Source: Plazaster borealis | Taxonomy: Eukaryota > Echinodermata > Asteroidea > Forcipulatida > Labidiasteridae | Reading direction: 5' to 3' | DNA: 64,000 nucleotides | Assembly (NCBI GenBank): GCA_021014325.1 | Contig: CM037463.1 | Span: 21,336,026 to 21,400,025, forward strand | In this document: one piece after another, positions 34,713 through 45,160 of the stretch | Layout of the letters: each line of letters opens with the position of its first letter | Position numbering within the stretch: position 1 is the first letter of the stretch | Notes under the pieces: model-generated | Seen by the model: the letters and a program-made list of their open reading frames with translations, nothing else | Database searches by the model: none | Told to the model about the DNA's origin: nothing | Program-made: the position numbers and the translations under genes

Positions 34713-35657
34713 CTACAACCAACAGGGCCTGGGGCGTTGTTTTCTTAGGAGCATGACGGACACTGTGCAGCGTTCAAGCGGTTTGAATCCAGTACTTCGT
34801 TCGATGTCCCACATGACGGACGAGCTTCCTGTACATGGCAGCCTCATCTCACCATGCCATTCGAATAGCACTTCGGTTACTCCTGCAGAACTAGCCAAAC
34901 GCTTGAACTCTCCGTGTTGGTCAGCGTAACGATTGTCAATGTAAAGCACCAGAGCACCCGGGCTAAGTGCTCGGAAGATTTCACGGAGTAAATCTCCTCG
35001 AGTGTAATCGTTCCTGATGAAAGCAGCAACTGTGGAGAAAAACTTGACAAAGGTGATGATGTCGGCCTGAGAAATTACAAGGCGGTTCCACCCACTTAAA
35101 CGTGAAAGTATAAGGTTCCAACGGACGTATAAAATACTTGGAAATTCCCTTGGATTGGATTGTCTTATCTTTTGCCAGGTTGTCTCCCATGCAGAGTACA
35201 TATCAAATATTGAGCATTCTAAACGGTCAGTTGGAACCAGTCCGGTGTCCCGTAGAAACTTTGTCAGGCCAGCGACGTCCGATCCTGGACCTCCACCTAT
35301 GCAACACACACGGAATGCCGGCTTGTATTGCCATGTGCCCGTAACATGCTCCTTATCTGCCAGTGCTAACTGCAGACTTTTATAGACCATGTAGCTGTGC
35401 ATCTCAAAGAAGCGATACACGTAGGTACATCTGTTACCGACGTCGTTCCAATCCGGTCGACTGCCCGTGCCGCGGAGCCCCTGCCTATATGTCCGTGAAA
35501 TCGACTCAAAACACGACCGGAGGTTGGCTATCAATATTACATTGCCTTGTCTGATCATACTGGAAAAATAATCGCCAACTACTCGATCAAAATAAGCTGC
35601 TGCTTTCAATGACCTTAGTTCATCCCTCATGAAGGAGAAATCGTACCAGGACGCCAT
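34713..35657 (-). CDS. Methyltransferase-like protein, family member A2
   Basis: The intronless frame encodes 314 residues and is nearly colinear with A1. It has MASWYDFSFMRDELRS at the start, CCIGGGPGSDVAGL as motif I, ECSIFDMYSAWE, ADIITFVKFFSTV, PGALVLYIDN, and the end MLLRKQRPRPCWL. Differences from A1 cluster after residue 165 (the ILYVRWNLILS region) and in the last 50 residues, as if those surfaces vary. An in-frame ATG 36 bases upstream would add MTLLIDTQSLYK. It is not conserved in A1 or B3, so the CAAAATGGCG start is preferred. A GGGAGTTCCC kB-like site lies 121 bases upstream of this start. No targeting signal is seen. The methyltransferase fold is inferred from motifs and the substrate is unknown. 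Confidence 0.87.
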   Translation of the reverse strand: MASWYDFSFMRDELRSLKAAAYFDRVVGDYFSSMIRQGNVILIANLRSCFESISRTYRQGLRGTGSRPDWNDVGNRCTYVYRFFEMHSYMVYKSLQLALADKEHVTGTWQYKPAFRVCCIGGGPGSDVAGLTKFLRDTGLVPTDRLECSIFDMYSAWETTWQKIRQSNPREFPSILYVRWNLILSRLSGWNRLVISQADIITFVKFFSTVAAFIRNDYTRGDLLREIFRALSPGALVLYIDNRYADQHGEFKRLASSAGVTEVLFEWHGEMRLPCTGSSSVMWDIERSTGFKPLERCTVSVMLLRKQRPRPCWL

Positions 35658-35862
35658 TTTGTACAATGACTGTGTGTCTATCAGCAAAGTCATGTACCCA
35701 AACGAAGAAAAAAAATTCTATTTGCTACTATTCTGTTCAAATACATTTTGTTCAAATGCCAGTTGCACAACAATTTGGGGAGTTCCCCCCAAATTAGCGT
35801 CATTGCCAAAGGGACTCCCGTCGGTCACAGTGCAGTTTGAACAAAAATATGAAAAAGCGCCT
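35658..35862 (-). promoter_or_regulatory. Promoter region of gene A2
   Basis: Contains GGGAGTTCCC at 35778-35787 (fits GGGRNNYYCC), then AAATTAGCGTCATTGCC. Both are in the order and spacing seen upstream of A3 and B3. It is cut at 35864 by a MITE. Confidence 0.45.
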
Positions 35863-35864
35863 TA

Positions 35865-36210
35865 AAGGGTGTTTGTAACATTGGTAAGAGTAAACATATA
35901 AATGTTCACAGATTCACACATAACTAACGTGGTTTAAAGATGGTTATGATGGGAACTCTCTTTGAAAGATTTTTGCTTTAAATGCTACAGTTTTTGAGAA
36001 ATGAGTAAAACAATTAGTTTTGATCTCATGAGTCAAAAACTCGATGTTTGAAAAGAGTGCAAACACTTAAGATTTCCCCCCACTTTTTTCTGGTGATTGC
36101 AATGACCGATTGAGCTTAAACTTTCACAGGTTTGTTGTTTCATGTATATGTTGGGATACACCAAGTGAAGATGGTCTTTGACAATTACCAAAAGTATAAA
36201 CTGCCTTTAA
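35865..36210. mobile_element. TTAA-type MITE in the A2 upstream region
   Basis: It starts AGGGTGTTTGTAACATTGG and ends CCAAAAGTATAAACTGCCT next to TTAA. It is related to 10731-11105 and absent from units 1 and 3, so it is a recent insertion. Confidence 0.75.
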
Positions 36211-36770
36211 CACGAAGTTTCACGACAAGCTACCCACTTCCAATTCTTAGTGTCACCTTTAAAAAGGGTGCTTAATTACTCAATCTGTAAATCAATGATT
36301 CCAATTTATGATTGCCGGTTAAAAGCACTGCGTAAAGGCACGATGGTATCAAGAATCAGGTGAGCAAAGTCCGCCCTCTGTCGGTGTTTGTGATAGACGA
36401 GTAAACAATGTTTGTTTCGATGGAGAGGGGGATTCCCCTGCCCAGAAATCAGCGAATGAGCAATAAAAGGAAAAACAGTCGCTTGTACATGACCAATGTT
36501 GCGAAACACCTCATTGAAGAGAAATAATGTGCCCTACAGTTGAGTGACACAATTGACCTTAAACGCCTAAAACCGTCGCGACGCCTTTTCGCGTCACAAG
36601 AAATCGAGGAACTGTAACAATGAAGTGCTGACTTTCATAATGAAACAGTTACAGTGCTGTATGGGGGGAGGGATATTCCCCCTTTTCTTTCTTTTTAAGC
36701 CCACCCACCCCCTAAATTACTGGTTGTTGTTTTTTAAAACGGACTCTATCCTGATGAAGCCACTGAGTGT
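36211..36770 (-). promoter_or_regulatory. Distal upstream block of gene A2 with kB-like site
   Basis: Colinear with 26230-26800 and 43720-44260. It has GGGGATTCCCC at 36428-36438 followed by TGCCCAGAAATCAGCG. A poly-G/T tract follows at 36662-36700. Confidence 0.45.
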
Positions 36771-36774
36771 GTTT

Positions 36775-37097
36775 TCCCATCCACATCCGTGACTCCACCA
36801 GAGCTCAAACTCTCCGTGTTGATCACTAAATATATTGTCAATGTAAAACACGAGAGCTCCTGGTTTTAGCTCTCGGACAATACTTATCTGTGAGTAAGTT
36901 TCCGCAAGTAGCATCTTTCCTGATGAAAGCAGCCACAGTTGAGAAAAACTTGACGAAGGGGACGATGTCTGCCGATTTAACTTTATCCAGCTCGTTTATG
37001 CTCAGACCGTTATAACTACGGGTCATATCACCAGAGAAATAAGTCATCGGTGGAAACTCATCACTGAAATCGCTCCGTGTTATCATTTGCTAAGTGT
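36775..37097 (-). pseudogene. B2, remnant of a methyltransferase-like gene
   Basis: Only the middle third remains: PGALVFYIDN, the VAAFIRKDATCGN region and the MTYFSGDMTRSYNGLS region are readable. Eleven bases are missing near 36801 and the LREIF segment is scrambled. The 5' break is at the same base as in B1, so the truncation was inherited by both. The 3' part has been lost separately. Confidence 0.85.
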
Positions 37098-37139
37098 CTT
37101 CCCATTCCCATAACTTTTATGAGTAATTACCAACGTACC

Positions 37140-37553
37140 CTTTAAAGGCATCGTACACGTTTGGTAATTGGAGCCTATTGTATGTTTCAAACCTATATAT
37201 AGTTGTAGACATATACCATAAAACTAACCTGTGAAAATTTCATTTCAAAAGGTGGTAGCGTTTTTGAGATATTGCCGAAAATCTGGAGCGGTTTAATGTC
37301 CACGCAGGAAGAATAATTTGCATTGGAATACACACTCTGAGAATTAGAAGCGTTACTGTCAGTAACGCTTCTCAGATTCAAATGTTTTTGGTGATAAAAA
37401 GGGATATCTTTTTCCATATAAACCGCAGTACTTCGAAGTGAAAAGTTTCTCAAAAAGCATTATACTATCCAAAGCTTCTGTACTTCTTACCAAGTAAGTT
37501 TTTATTTCCATTAAATATTAGAGTCATTACCAAACGTGTACGATGCCTTTAAC
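37140..37553. mobile_element. TTAA MITE splitting B2
   Basis: AGGCATCGTACACGTTTGG to CAAACGTGTACGATGCCT with TTAA on both sides. It holds the palindrome AGCGTTACTGTCAGTAACGC. It occupies the same position as the truncated copy in B1. Confidence 0.85.
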
Positions 37554-37962
37554 CCTGCGTGACACCATCAATTTGTTTTTTACAATCGGACAGCATCATT
37601 GACTCATTGAGTAACAGTTAGATTTTAGCGTGTAATACATTTTTGTTGAGAACCAAATCACTTTTAAATCGCCCAAAGCATTATATAGACCCTTTGGACT
37701 TAATAAAATCAATTCAAGCAAAGTTTATTTTAGGATGAGCCCACATGTTTCTCTTTATAGAGTTTATACCACTTTACCTGCTGAGTAATTGCTGTACAAT
37801 TCCTAAGGGAATTCCGGAAAAGCTGGTCATTGATGGATTTTTGTTTGTGAAAAAACAACTAATGATAACAAGACAATTGGCATGCTATTTGGCTAGGTGT
37901 TAATGTTGAACTTGGAATTTTTTAGATTTAAAAAAAAAAAAATTGGCGGAGTACCGTTAGAG
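37554..37962. other. Filler shared by units 1 and 2
   Basis: Matches 28665-29003: GTTAGATTTTAGCGTGTAAT, GGGAATTCCGGAAAAGCTGG. The origin is unknown and no gene is seen. Confidence 0.5.
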
Positions 37963-38140
37963 ACGTCATTTTCACTGGTGCTTTCTTTAATTAATACGGC
38001 GTTCGGAATCATTCTTAATTTCAAGTGAGCACGACATTAACTGACGACAGACAGCGAAGTCAACCGATATCAACAAGACCAGTGCTTCAACGGTCAAAAT
38101 AAAAACTTCCTTATCCTGAGAGGCAAATTTCCTTTAATTT
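37963..38140 (-). pseudogene. N-terminal remnant and original 5' flank of B2
   Basis: As in unit 1, GAAAGCACCAGTGAAAATGA on the minus strand is followed upstream by a D-like flank (GTTCGGAATCATTC, AATTTCAAGTGAGCACG). Confidence 0.65.
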
Positions 38141-38439
38141 GAATGAATTTGCTAATAAATCACCAAAAAGCCTAATGTACCACCTATCTAGTTTGCTGGA
38201 ATTGGTATTAAACAGAGGTCGGTGCAGAGTTCAAAATATTATCCGGTCTCTTTTGAAGAACATACATCAAACCTTTTATTTTACTCGCGGACTGTTAGTA
38301 CCCGGTGGCTTGACCCTGACAATACACTGTGAATCACTGTACAGTATTTCAATAACACCAACACGCACAGATATGATGGGGGGGGGGGGTGACAGACACA
38401 AGTTTTACCGAGGTGTGACAAAAGTAATTTTATTAACAT

Positions 38440-39060
38440 TAAAATTTGACTGACATAGAAAAGACGACGGCAGTTTACTGTTCAGGCATGCTGCATCAAT
38501 AGAGGGCGCCCAATCCAACAGAGACGAGGTGGAAACCACAGACAATACCTATAGAAATGTCTTTGGGAAAAACCATGTTCTGTCTTCAGATTAGCTGTTA
38601 CAACAATTTGGTAAATGTTTACTTAATGTGTTTGTCAATTAACTATGGCCTTTTTTGTTTGCAACTGATGACCGCTGTTTGGAGAGAAAAAAGCTGAATG
38701 TAATTTACAATGAGGAGATCATTATTCAACATTTTTCCTGGGTTGCTTCCAGGCATGGACTGCTCGACTAAAAAATTGGCTGTCCTAGACTTGAAATCAA
38801 GTCGTGATTCTATCATTTTCTTCATGAGACCATAATACTGCCACACCGACATTGTGTGATAGCTGTCGTGGGCGAGAGTCTGGGCGCTGTGACCAATAGG
38901 CGGACCGGCAAAGGCATTATTAGCGACTTGTTTTCAAGCCTACGTTGTGGACGGATAGTCATAATTTTAGTCATTATTTCAGTTTATACAGGGAGTTTTT
39001 ATGATAAAAAAAGTACTGATATTGGACAATCATTATAAATAAGTCACTAACTCACAAAGT
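38440..39060. repeat. Tail block of array unit 2
   Basis: Colinear with 29460-30330 and 19819-20400, without the GGATCC-type insertion seen in unit 1. Confidence 0.7.
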
Positions 39061-39523
39061 GTTCTTAATTTGTACAAACAATGTATAACCCTTTGACCAA
39101 GTTACAAAATAAGTCATAAAGCCCGAACTTCTTGCCGGCACAAATTGTATACACTCTCAAAACTCCCTGGTCAGAATTGACCCAAATTCCAGGTCTCAGA
39201 GGGCCTGACCCGTTTCCGGGTCAGGCTGATCTGGAAAGTGGTTAAAAATATGTGATTTTAACTCGGATTCTGCGTCATTTGGACACAGATTCCGGGTAAT
39301 TCTGACCCAGAAATGGGTCAGGCCCACGGGACTTGGATCCGGGTCAAGCTCAGTTGGGAAAAACATCAAATGTATATTTCAGAGAAATTGTACAGTGACT
39401 TGTATTAACTTTTGATATGAAGAAAATGGGCACTGCTCTAAAACTCGTTCAGCGGTTATTCTTAATTTTCTGCTTTTATGTGGTATTGTAACACAAAAAA
39501 GTAAAATTTCTCATTTATGACCA
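39061..39523. other. Unit 2/unit 3 spacer with GACCCGG motifs
   Basis: Carries GCACAAATTGTATACACTCT as at 30750. A cluster of inverted GACCCG/CGGGTC motifs (39165-39355) forms several possible hairpins. A shorter version occurs at 30780-30830. No gene is seen. Confidence 0.45.
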
Positions 39524-39863
39524 GGTCCGTAACCAGGATTTCTTTTTTGATTTTCTTATTTTATTTTATTTTATTTTATTTCTTTCTTTCTTTCTTTTTT
39601 TTTTTTTTTTTTTTTGGGGGGGGGGGGAGGGGGAATATGAATTTTCGGGGGGTGGATATGAAAAGAAAGTACATCTGCGCGTTAGCGCTGCCCGTCTCGC
39701 AGCGACGCAGGAGAGTTGGAAATCTTTTGAAAACGAAGGCCCATAAGTCATTTGGTCAATTTTTGCGCTTTTTTTAAATTTTGGGTTGACTTTTTCTTCT
39801 TTTTTTAAATTTTTATTTTGGGTGACTTTTTTGGGGGGGTCCGCCCCCCCTAGTTACGGGCCT
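39524..39863. mobile_element. Inverted-ended element with poly-T/poly-G core
   Basis: GGTCCGTAACCAGG on the left and CCTAGTTACGGGCC on the right bound a core of T- and G-runs. The equivalent place in unit 1/2 (about 30885) lacks it. Confidence 0.55.
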
Positions 39864-40019
39864 AATTACGACTATAGTCTTGCCTGATTGAAAATGCTCT
39901 GAAAAAAATCCACAAAGTTACTATTTCCATAGGTAACAGTCTCATGGATTTGGGAAACCTTGGTCATCTTGAAAGTTGAAATGCATGTTGAGGCCTACTC
40001 ATACTGTCTTTAAAAAGTT

Positions 40020-40348
40020 AATAAATACTTTGATTGCAGGCTCAATTATAACGATAGTACTGCTTCAATTTCAAAGCCTGTTTTACAATTAAAACTGTTT
40101 AATAAGCAAGGATCAACATTGATTGCAAAGAATATTTCAGTTTAAATACCCCCTTAAAATAGTACATTCTCCATATTAAATATAGGCATAATGAGCACAA
40201 TTATAGGATCACAATTTTCAAACCAAAGTTTAAGAAAATATTACAATTTGTATTAAACATGTACACGTTACACATGTAAACGGTACTAATTTGAATTTGA
40301 GGTCAGTCTTTGTTTTTAACAATTTATTAAAATATCAAACAGTTATTT
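40020..40348. repeat. Spacer block of array unit 3, left part
   Basis: A diverged match to 21030-21420: TTACAATTAAAACTGTTTAA, TTTCAAACCAAAGTTTAAGA. It is interrupted on the right by the MITE complex. Confidence 0.55.
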
Positions 40349-40352
40349 AAAG

Positions 40353-41650
40353 GGATTTTGTACGTTTATTGGTAATTTGAACCCACTGTTTGTTTCAAAT
40401 CTATATAGTTGTATATATATAATGATTTTGGGTTGAACAAAGAATGAGTAGGGTAGATGGCCTTAGCTTTCGATCCAGACCGGACCTTCTTCAGAGGCAT
40501 AAAACAAGTACAAACAAATTCATATCCATTTATAGAAAAAGAGAGGGGAAAGGGATTATATACCATAAAACTAACCTGTGAAAATTTCATTTCAAAAGGT
40601 GGTAGAGTTTTTGAGATATTGCCGAAGATCTGGAGTGGTTATGTCCACGCAGAAAGAATAATCTGTAATTGGAACACACAATCTGAGAAACGTTACGTTA
40701 CTGTCAGTAAAGGCCCTGTCACACCATGGCGTATCGCCTGAACGTATGCCGACGTATACACAAAATAGTTCGAAAATTGTCGAAGTCCAAGAACGTCCAA
40801 CTTCCCAACGAATTGCATCGGAAAAGTCGACATCGGTGTTGGACAGGACGTATCCATAGCGGTTTCATAGCGTATTGAACGTATACATAGCGTATGACTA
40901 ATGTATTGATAGCGTATCACTAACTTAAAACAAAGTTATGACAGCGTATCACAGCGTATGCAAGCGTATGAGTAACGTATGCTTAACGCATTCGTAGCAT
41001 TTGTCTGCCGTGTTCAACGTATCCTCAGCGTATCCTCGGCGTACAACGAACACGTGACCTATGCCGCTGTACAACGTATAAATACCGCTCAAGCAGCCAA
41101 CATGCCTCCGACGTACACCAACGTATACCAACGTTTACCAACCTACGAGTAACGTTCCTCTAACGTATGCCAGCGTATGTCAACGCATGTCAACGTATGT
41201 CTAACGTACCACGAACTTACGGGGAACTTATGCAGAACGTATTAAGCACACGTTCAGTACGCCGAGAAGTTTTGAACATGCTCAATAATTTTTCGCGGGC
41301 TCGACGTGTTCAAATTTTAACAGCGTATCACAGCGTGCTCTTTACGTAAACGACGTATCCCAAACTTACCCCAAACTTTTATCAGCGTACACCAACGTAC
41401 ACCAACGTATTTTCGCTATTTCGCATACGTTGGCATACGTTCAGGCGATACGCCATGGTGTGACAGGGCCTTAACGCTTCTCAGATTCAAATTTTGGGGG
41501 ATAAAAAGTGATCTTTTTCCATAACCGCAGTACTTCGAAGTGAACGGTTTCTCAAAATGCATTATTCTATCCAAAGTTGCTGTACTTTTTACCAAGTAGT
41601 TTTTATTGCCATTAATTTTCAAAGTCATTATCAAACGTGTACAGACCCTA
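40353..41650. mobile_element. TTAA-type MITE carrying two further insertions
   Basis: The outer element runs from AGGGATTTTGTACG to AACGTGTACAGACCCTA. One insertion lies at about 40420-40558 and contains GCTTTCGATCCAGACCGGAC. The second is the Harbinger-like element at 40711-41471. The right TTAA has decayed to ATAA. Confidence 0.75.
40711..41471. mobile_element. Harbinger-like foldback element built of CGTA repeats (761 bp)
   Basis: The 3-bp duplication TAA (40708-40710 and 41472-41474) flanks perfect inverted ends AGGCCCTGTCACACCATGGC that extend for about 40 bp. The TAA-type target fits PIF/Harbinger. The interior consists largely of dozens of loosely spaced AACGTA, GCGTAT and CAACGT words. 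It has no coding capacity. Removing it restores the palindrome of the host MITE. Confidence 0.8.
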
Positions 41651-42501
41651 TAAAGTCATTTAATTATAAAATTGTCAAACAAAATCTGCGAAAATAAACG
41701 AGGACCTACATTGACTACAAAAAGCAAAATGTACATATATCTCAAATCAAGCTCCAATAAAAATACTACTTTCTGCATAGTATTGCAAATTATATGAGAA
41801 TTGCAACATGACAAATGAATATTACAATACAAAAAATAACACAAATTTACATTATTATACTTTCAAACAATTTTGTAAAGTTTAAAACTTTGTTTACCTT
41901 CAATCTGAAACCCCGGTGATTTTAAAGTTGTTATCAGTCTTAGAACTTAAAACAATATTTCAGTCTAATTTACTAATAATTGAATTCGAGAAAATTACAT
42001 TCGACCCCCCCCCCCCCATCACCAATGCTTATTTTAGCTCCCTCATCAAAATGAGCACACACCATGTATACGTGCACAAAACCGTTTTCGGAACTTTCTA
42101 GAAAACGGGAAACGGGGCCATAATATTTCAGTTTAGGTGGATCTTTTGGTCATAGAAAAAATAGGGGATGGCAATGACTTTACACATTATTTTCTTAAAT
42201 TCACTGATGTAAAATACGATACAAATTATACGAATAAAACCTTCAACAGAATGCTGAGTGTACGCACTGTGTATGGAAATGCTGAGTGTACTGTTTATGG
42301 AAACGTAATAATGATGCTATAACCAAATGTGCACCAGTTAGGCCTAATCATTACTCTAGAAAAATACAAACATCAATATAATTGCAGTGGGATATTTTAA
42401 CTCGTGGATTCACAGGACAATAGAAGATGTCAGTTTTCAAAAAAACTAAAGACGACGGGAATTTCCCCGACCCCTTTATGGTATGATGAAAAACAGTCTC
42501 A
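41651..42501. repeat. Spacer block of unit 3, right part, and A3 3' flank
   Basis: Matches 21480-22170: AATAAACGAGGACC, AAATTTACATTAT, TCAATCTGAAACC. The end includes GACGGGAATTTCCCCGACCC as in the A2 flank. No gene is seen. Confidence 0.55.
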
Positions 42502-42507
42502 TTTATT
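42502..42507 (-). terminator. AATAAA polyadenylation signal of gene A3
   Basis: It lies 34 bases past the A3 stop, as for A2. Confidence 0.6.
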
Positions 42508-42540
42508 GATACAGCAGACAGGGAACATATCAAATACTCA

Positions 42541-43524
42541 CTACAACCAACAGGGCCTGGGGCGTTGTTTTCTTAGGGCCATGACGGACACTGTGCAGCG
42601 TTCAAGCGGTTTGAATCCAGTACTTCGTTCGATGTCCCTCATGACGGACGAGCTTCCTGAGCATGGCCGCTTCATCTCCCCATGCCATTCGAATAGTACT
42701 TCGGTTACTCCTGCAGAACTAGCCAAACGATAAAACTCTCCGTGTTGGTCAGCGTAACGATTGTCAATGTACAGCACCAGAGCACCCGGGCTAAGTGCTC
42801 GGAAGATTTCACGGAGTGAGTCTCCGCGAGTGGAATCGTTCCTGATGAAAGCAACGATTGTGGAGAAAACCTTGACAAAGGTGATGATGTCGGCCTGAGA
42901 AACTGCAAGGCGGTTCCGCCCTATTAGACTTGACAGTGTAAGGTCTCCGTGGACGTATCTAATACTTGGGAATTCCATTGGATTGGATTGTCTTATCTTT
43001 TGCCAGTTATCCTCCCATGCAGAGTACATATCGAATATTGAGCATTCTAAACGGTCAGTTGGAACCAGTCCGGTGTCCCGTAGAAACTTTGTCAGGCCAG
43101 CGACGTCCGATCCGGGACCTCCACCTAAGCAACACACACGGAATGCCGGCTTGTATTTCCATGTGCCCGTAACATGCTCCTTATCCGCCAGTGCTAACTG
43201 CAGACTTTTATAGACCATGTAGCTGTGCATCTCAAAGAAGCGATACACATAGGTAAATCTGTTACCGAAGTCGTCCCAATCCGGTCGACTGCCCGTGCCG
43301 CGGAGCCCCTGCCTGTATGTCCGCGAAATCGACTCAAAACATAACCGGAGGTCGTCAGCTATATTCCTTTTGCCATATAGGCTGATCAGCAAGGAAAAAT
43401 ACTCCCCAACTACTTGATCAAAATAAGCTGCTGCCTCGACTGACCTTGTTTCATCCCTCAGATGGGCTGCTTCGACTGACCTAAGTTGAGCCCTCATGGG
43501 GGAGAAATCATACCAAGACGCCAT
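42541..43524 (-). CDS. Methyltransferase-like protein, family member A3
   Basis: The intronless frame encodes 327 residues. The core is as in A1 and A2: CCLGGGPGSDVAGL (one Ile to Leu change), ECSIFDMYSAWE, ADIITFVKVFST, PGALVLYIDN. It ends with the CWL terminus shared with A2. The N-terminus is longer because a short motif is repeated: MRAQLRSVEAA then LRDETRSVEAAAYF, against one MRDELRSLEAAAYF in A1. The segment GEYFSLLISLYGKRN also differs. The start at CAAAATGGCG is preferred over an upstream in-frame ATG (43560) that is not conserved. GGGAATTCCC lies 111 bases upstream and GGGGATTCCCC about 430 bases upstream. It is flanked by decayed B genes, and is the best-preserved full unit. Function beyond the fold is unknown. 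Confidence 0.87.
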   Translation of the reverse strand: MASWYDFSPMRAQLRSVEAAHLRDETRSVEAAAYFDQVVGEYFSLLISLYGKRNIADDLRLCFESISRTYRQGLRGTGSRPDWDDFGNRFTYVYRFFEMHSYMVYKSLQLALADKEHVTGTWKYKPAFRVCCLGGGPGSDVAGLTKFLRDTGLVPTDRLECSIFDMYSAWEDNWQKIRQSNPMEFPSIRYVHGDLTLSSLIGRNRLAVSQADIITFVKVFSTIVAFIRNDSTRGDSLREIFRALSPGALVLYIDNRYADQHGEFYRLASSAGVTEVLFEWHGEMKRPCSGSSSVMRDIERSTGFKPLERCTVSVMALRKQRPRPCWL

Positions 43525-44621
43525 TTTGTACAATGACTGTGTGTCTGTTAGCAAATTCATGTGCCAAAATGAAGATTTTTTGTTTTTTTAACCTTTGCTA
43601 CTGTTTTGTTCAAATTCAATTGCAAAATAATTATGGGAATTCCCCCAAAATTGCGTCATTGCCTATTTAAGGGACTCTCGTCTGGGCTTGTTAAATATAC
43701 AAATAACAAGTGCGGAATCACAAGAAGTTTCACGACAAGCTATCCAAGTTCCTATAGTCTTGGTTTCAGCTTTTAAAAAGTGTTTAATTACTAAATAATA
43801 TGAATCAATGCTTCCAAATTCTGATTATCGACTGAAGGCACTGCGTGGTGGAAGGCACGACGGTATAAAGTCTTGTATCAAATAAAGGAGCAAAGTCCGC
43901 CCTCTGTCGATGATTGTGATTGACGAGTAAACAATGTTTGTTGCGATGGAGGGGGGATTCCCCTGCCCAGAAATCAGCGGATGAGCAATAAAGGAAAAAA
44001 CAGTCGCTTGTGTTGCGAAACACCTCATTGAAGAGAAATAATAACCTTTGCACAAAAACGCCTAAAACCGACGCCTTTTCGCATTACAAGAAATCGAGGA
44101 ACTGTAACAATGAAGTGCTGACTTTCATAGTGAAACAGTTACAGTGCTGTATAGGGGGGGATATTCCTTCTTCTTTTTTCTTTTTCTTTTAAGCCCCCCA
44201 CCCCTTGCTGTCAGTTAGGGGGTGGGGGCTTGTTTTAAATTCACATACGTCTCTCTGACGGACTCTATCCTTATGAAGACACTGAGTGTGTTTTTCCATC
44301 AAAATCAAATTACCGAGGCTGGAAGGACAAGTCTGATCATTGTTTAGTTTCACGCTAGTCAGTATTCATTAATACTACAAACACGACAGGGAACGCGACA
44401 AAAGAGGGTGGCAGTTCTTCGATCATATCACTCAGTATAATTGCAAACATTTTAGGAGAACATTCACATTAAAATATACTATTTTTTGAAATAAACTTAT
44501 AATCCAGAATTCAAGCTATAACGTTGAACGAATAAGCACAATTAAAACGTGTTGGGATTTTGAGTCAATACGGACGTGTCTATGACTACTTTTCTTTGAA
44601 TTGTTTGCATAAAACCATGAT
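43525..44621 (-). promoter_or_regulatory. Upstream region of gene A3 with two kB-like sites
   Basis: The uninterrupted version of the A-type promoter. It has GGGAATTCCC at 43635-43644, ATTGCGTCATTGCC and TATTTAAG just upstream, and GGGGATTCCCC at 43953-43963 with TGCCCAGAAATCAGCGG. All recur, in the same order, upstream of B3. Confidence 0.5.
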
Positions 44622-44985
44622 ATTGAAGGCAGGATATACTGTGGTTATTGTCAAAGACCAGTATTCTCACTTGGTGTATCCCAACGTTTGCATTAAATAA
44701 CAAACTAGTGTAAATTTAGGCTCAATTGAAACTTGAAGTTGCAAGAAAATAATGAAAGAAAAAAACACTCTTGTTGCATGTGTGCTTTCAGATGCATGAG
44801 AATTCGTGCCTGAAGCTTTTCTCAATCAAGTTGATGGGTGAAAAATAACCTCTTTCTCTAAAGCTACATTAATTCATAAGGGGGTCGTTTCTAACAATAT
44901 TTTGTAATATTATCGACATCTCTCTAGTGTTCTAAGTTTTTTATGACCATGAACTTATGGAGCAAAAAGTACACCTTCCCTTTAA
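44622..44985. mobile_element. TTAA-type MITE between A3 and B3
   Basis: Orthologous by position to 27161-27523. It starts GGCAGGATATACTGTGG and ends AAAAGTACACCTTCCCT. Confidence 0.7.
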
Positions 44986-45160
44986 GGGGGTGTGACGGTG
45001 GGGGTGATGGACTATTATTTGACTGAACAACTTTTTTTATAATCCCACTTTATCAGCTAAGGAACAGTTTGTCTTTATTAATTTATTTTTTCTTCGAAAC
45101 AATAACCTTATTCTTTGTTTGATCTAATTTAACGACAGAACCTTTTCAGCGACGGCTAAA
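44986..45160 (-). other. 3' flank of B3
   Basis: Contains two TTTATT (minus-strand AATAAA) hexamers around 45074-45088, suitable as polyadenylation signals. It matches the B1 flank at 27530-27660. Confidence 0.45.

Noticed and set aside
34465..34929. 154-codon plus-strand open frame next to A2
   Set aside because: Mostly antisense of the 3' end of A2 and its flank. An equivalent antisense frame in A3 is shorter and differs at its start.
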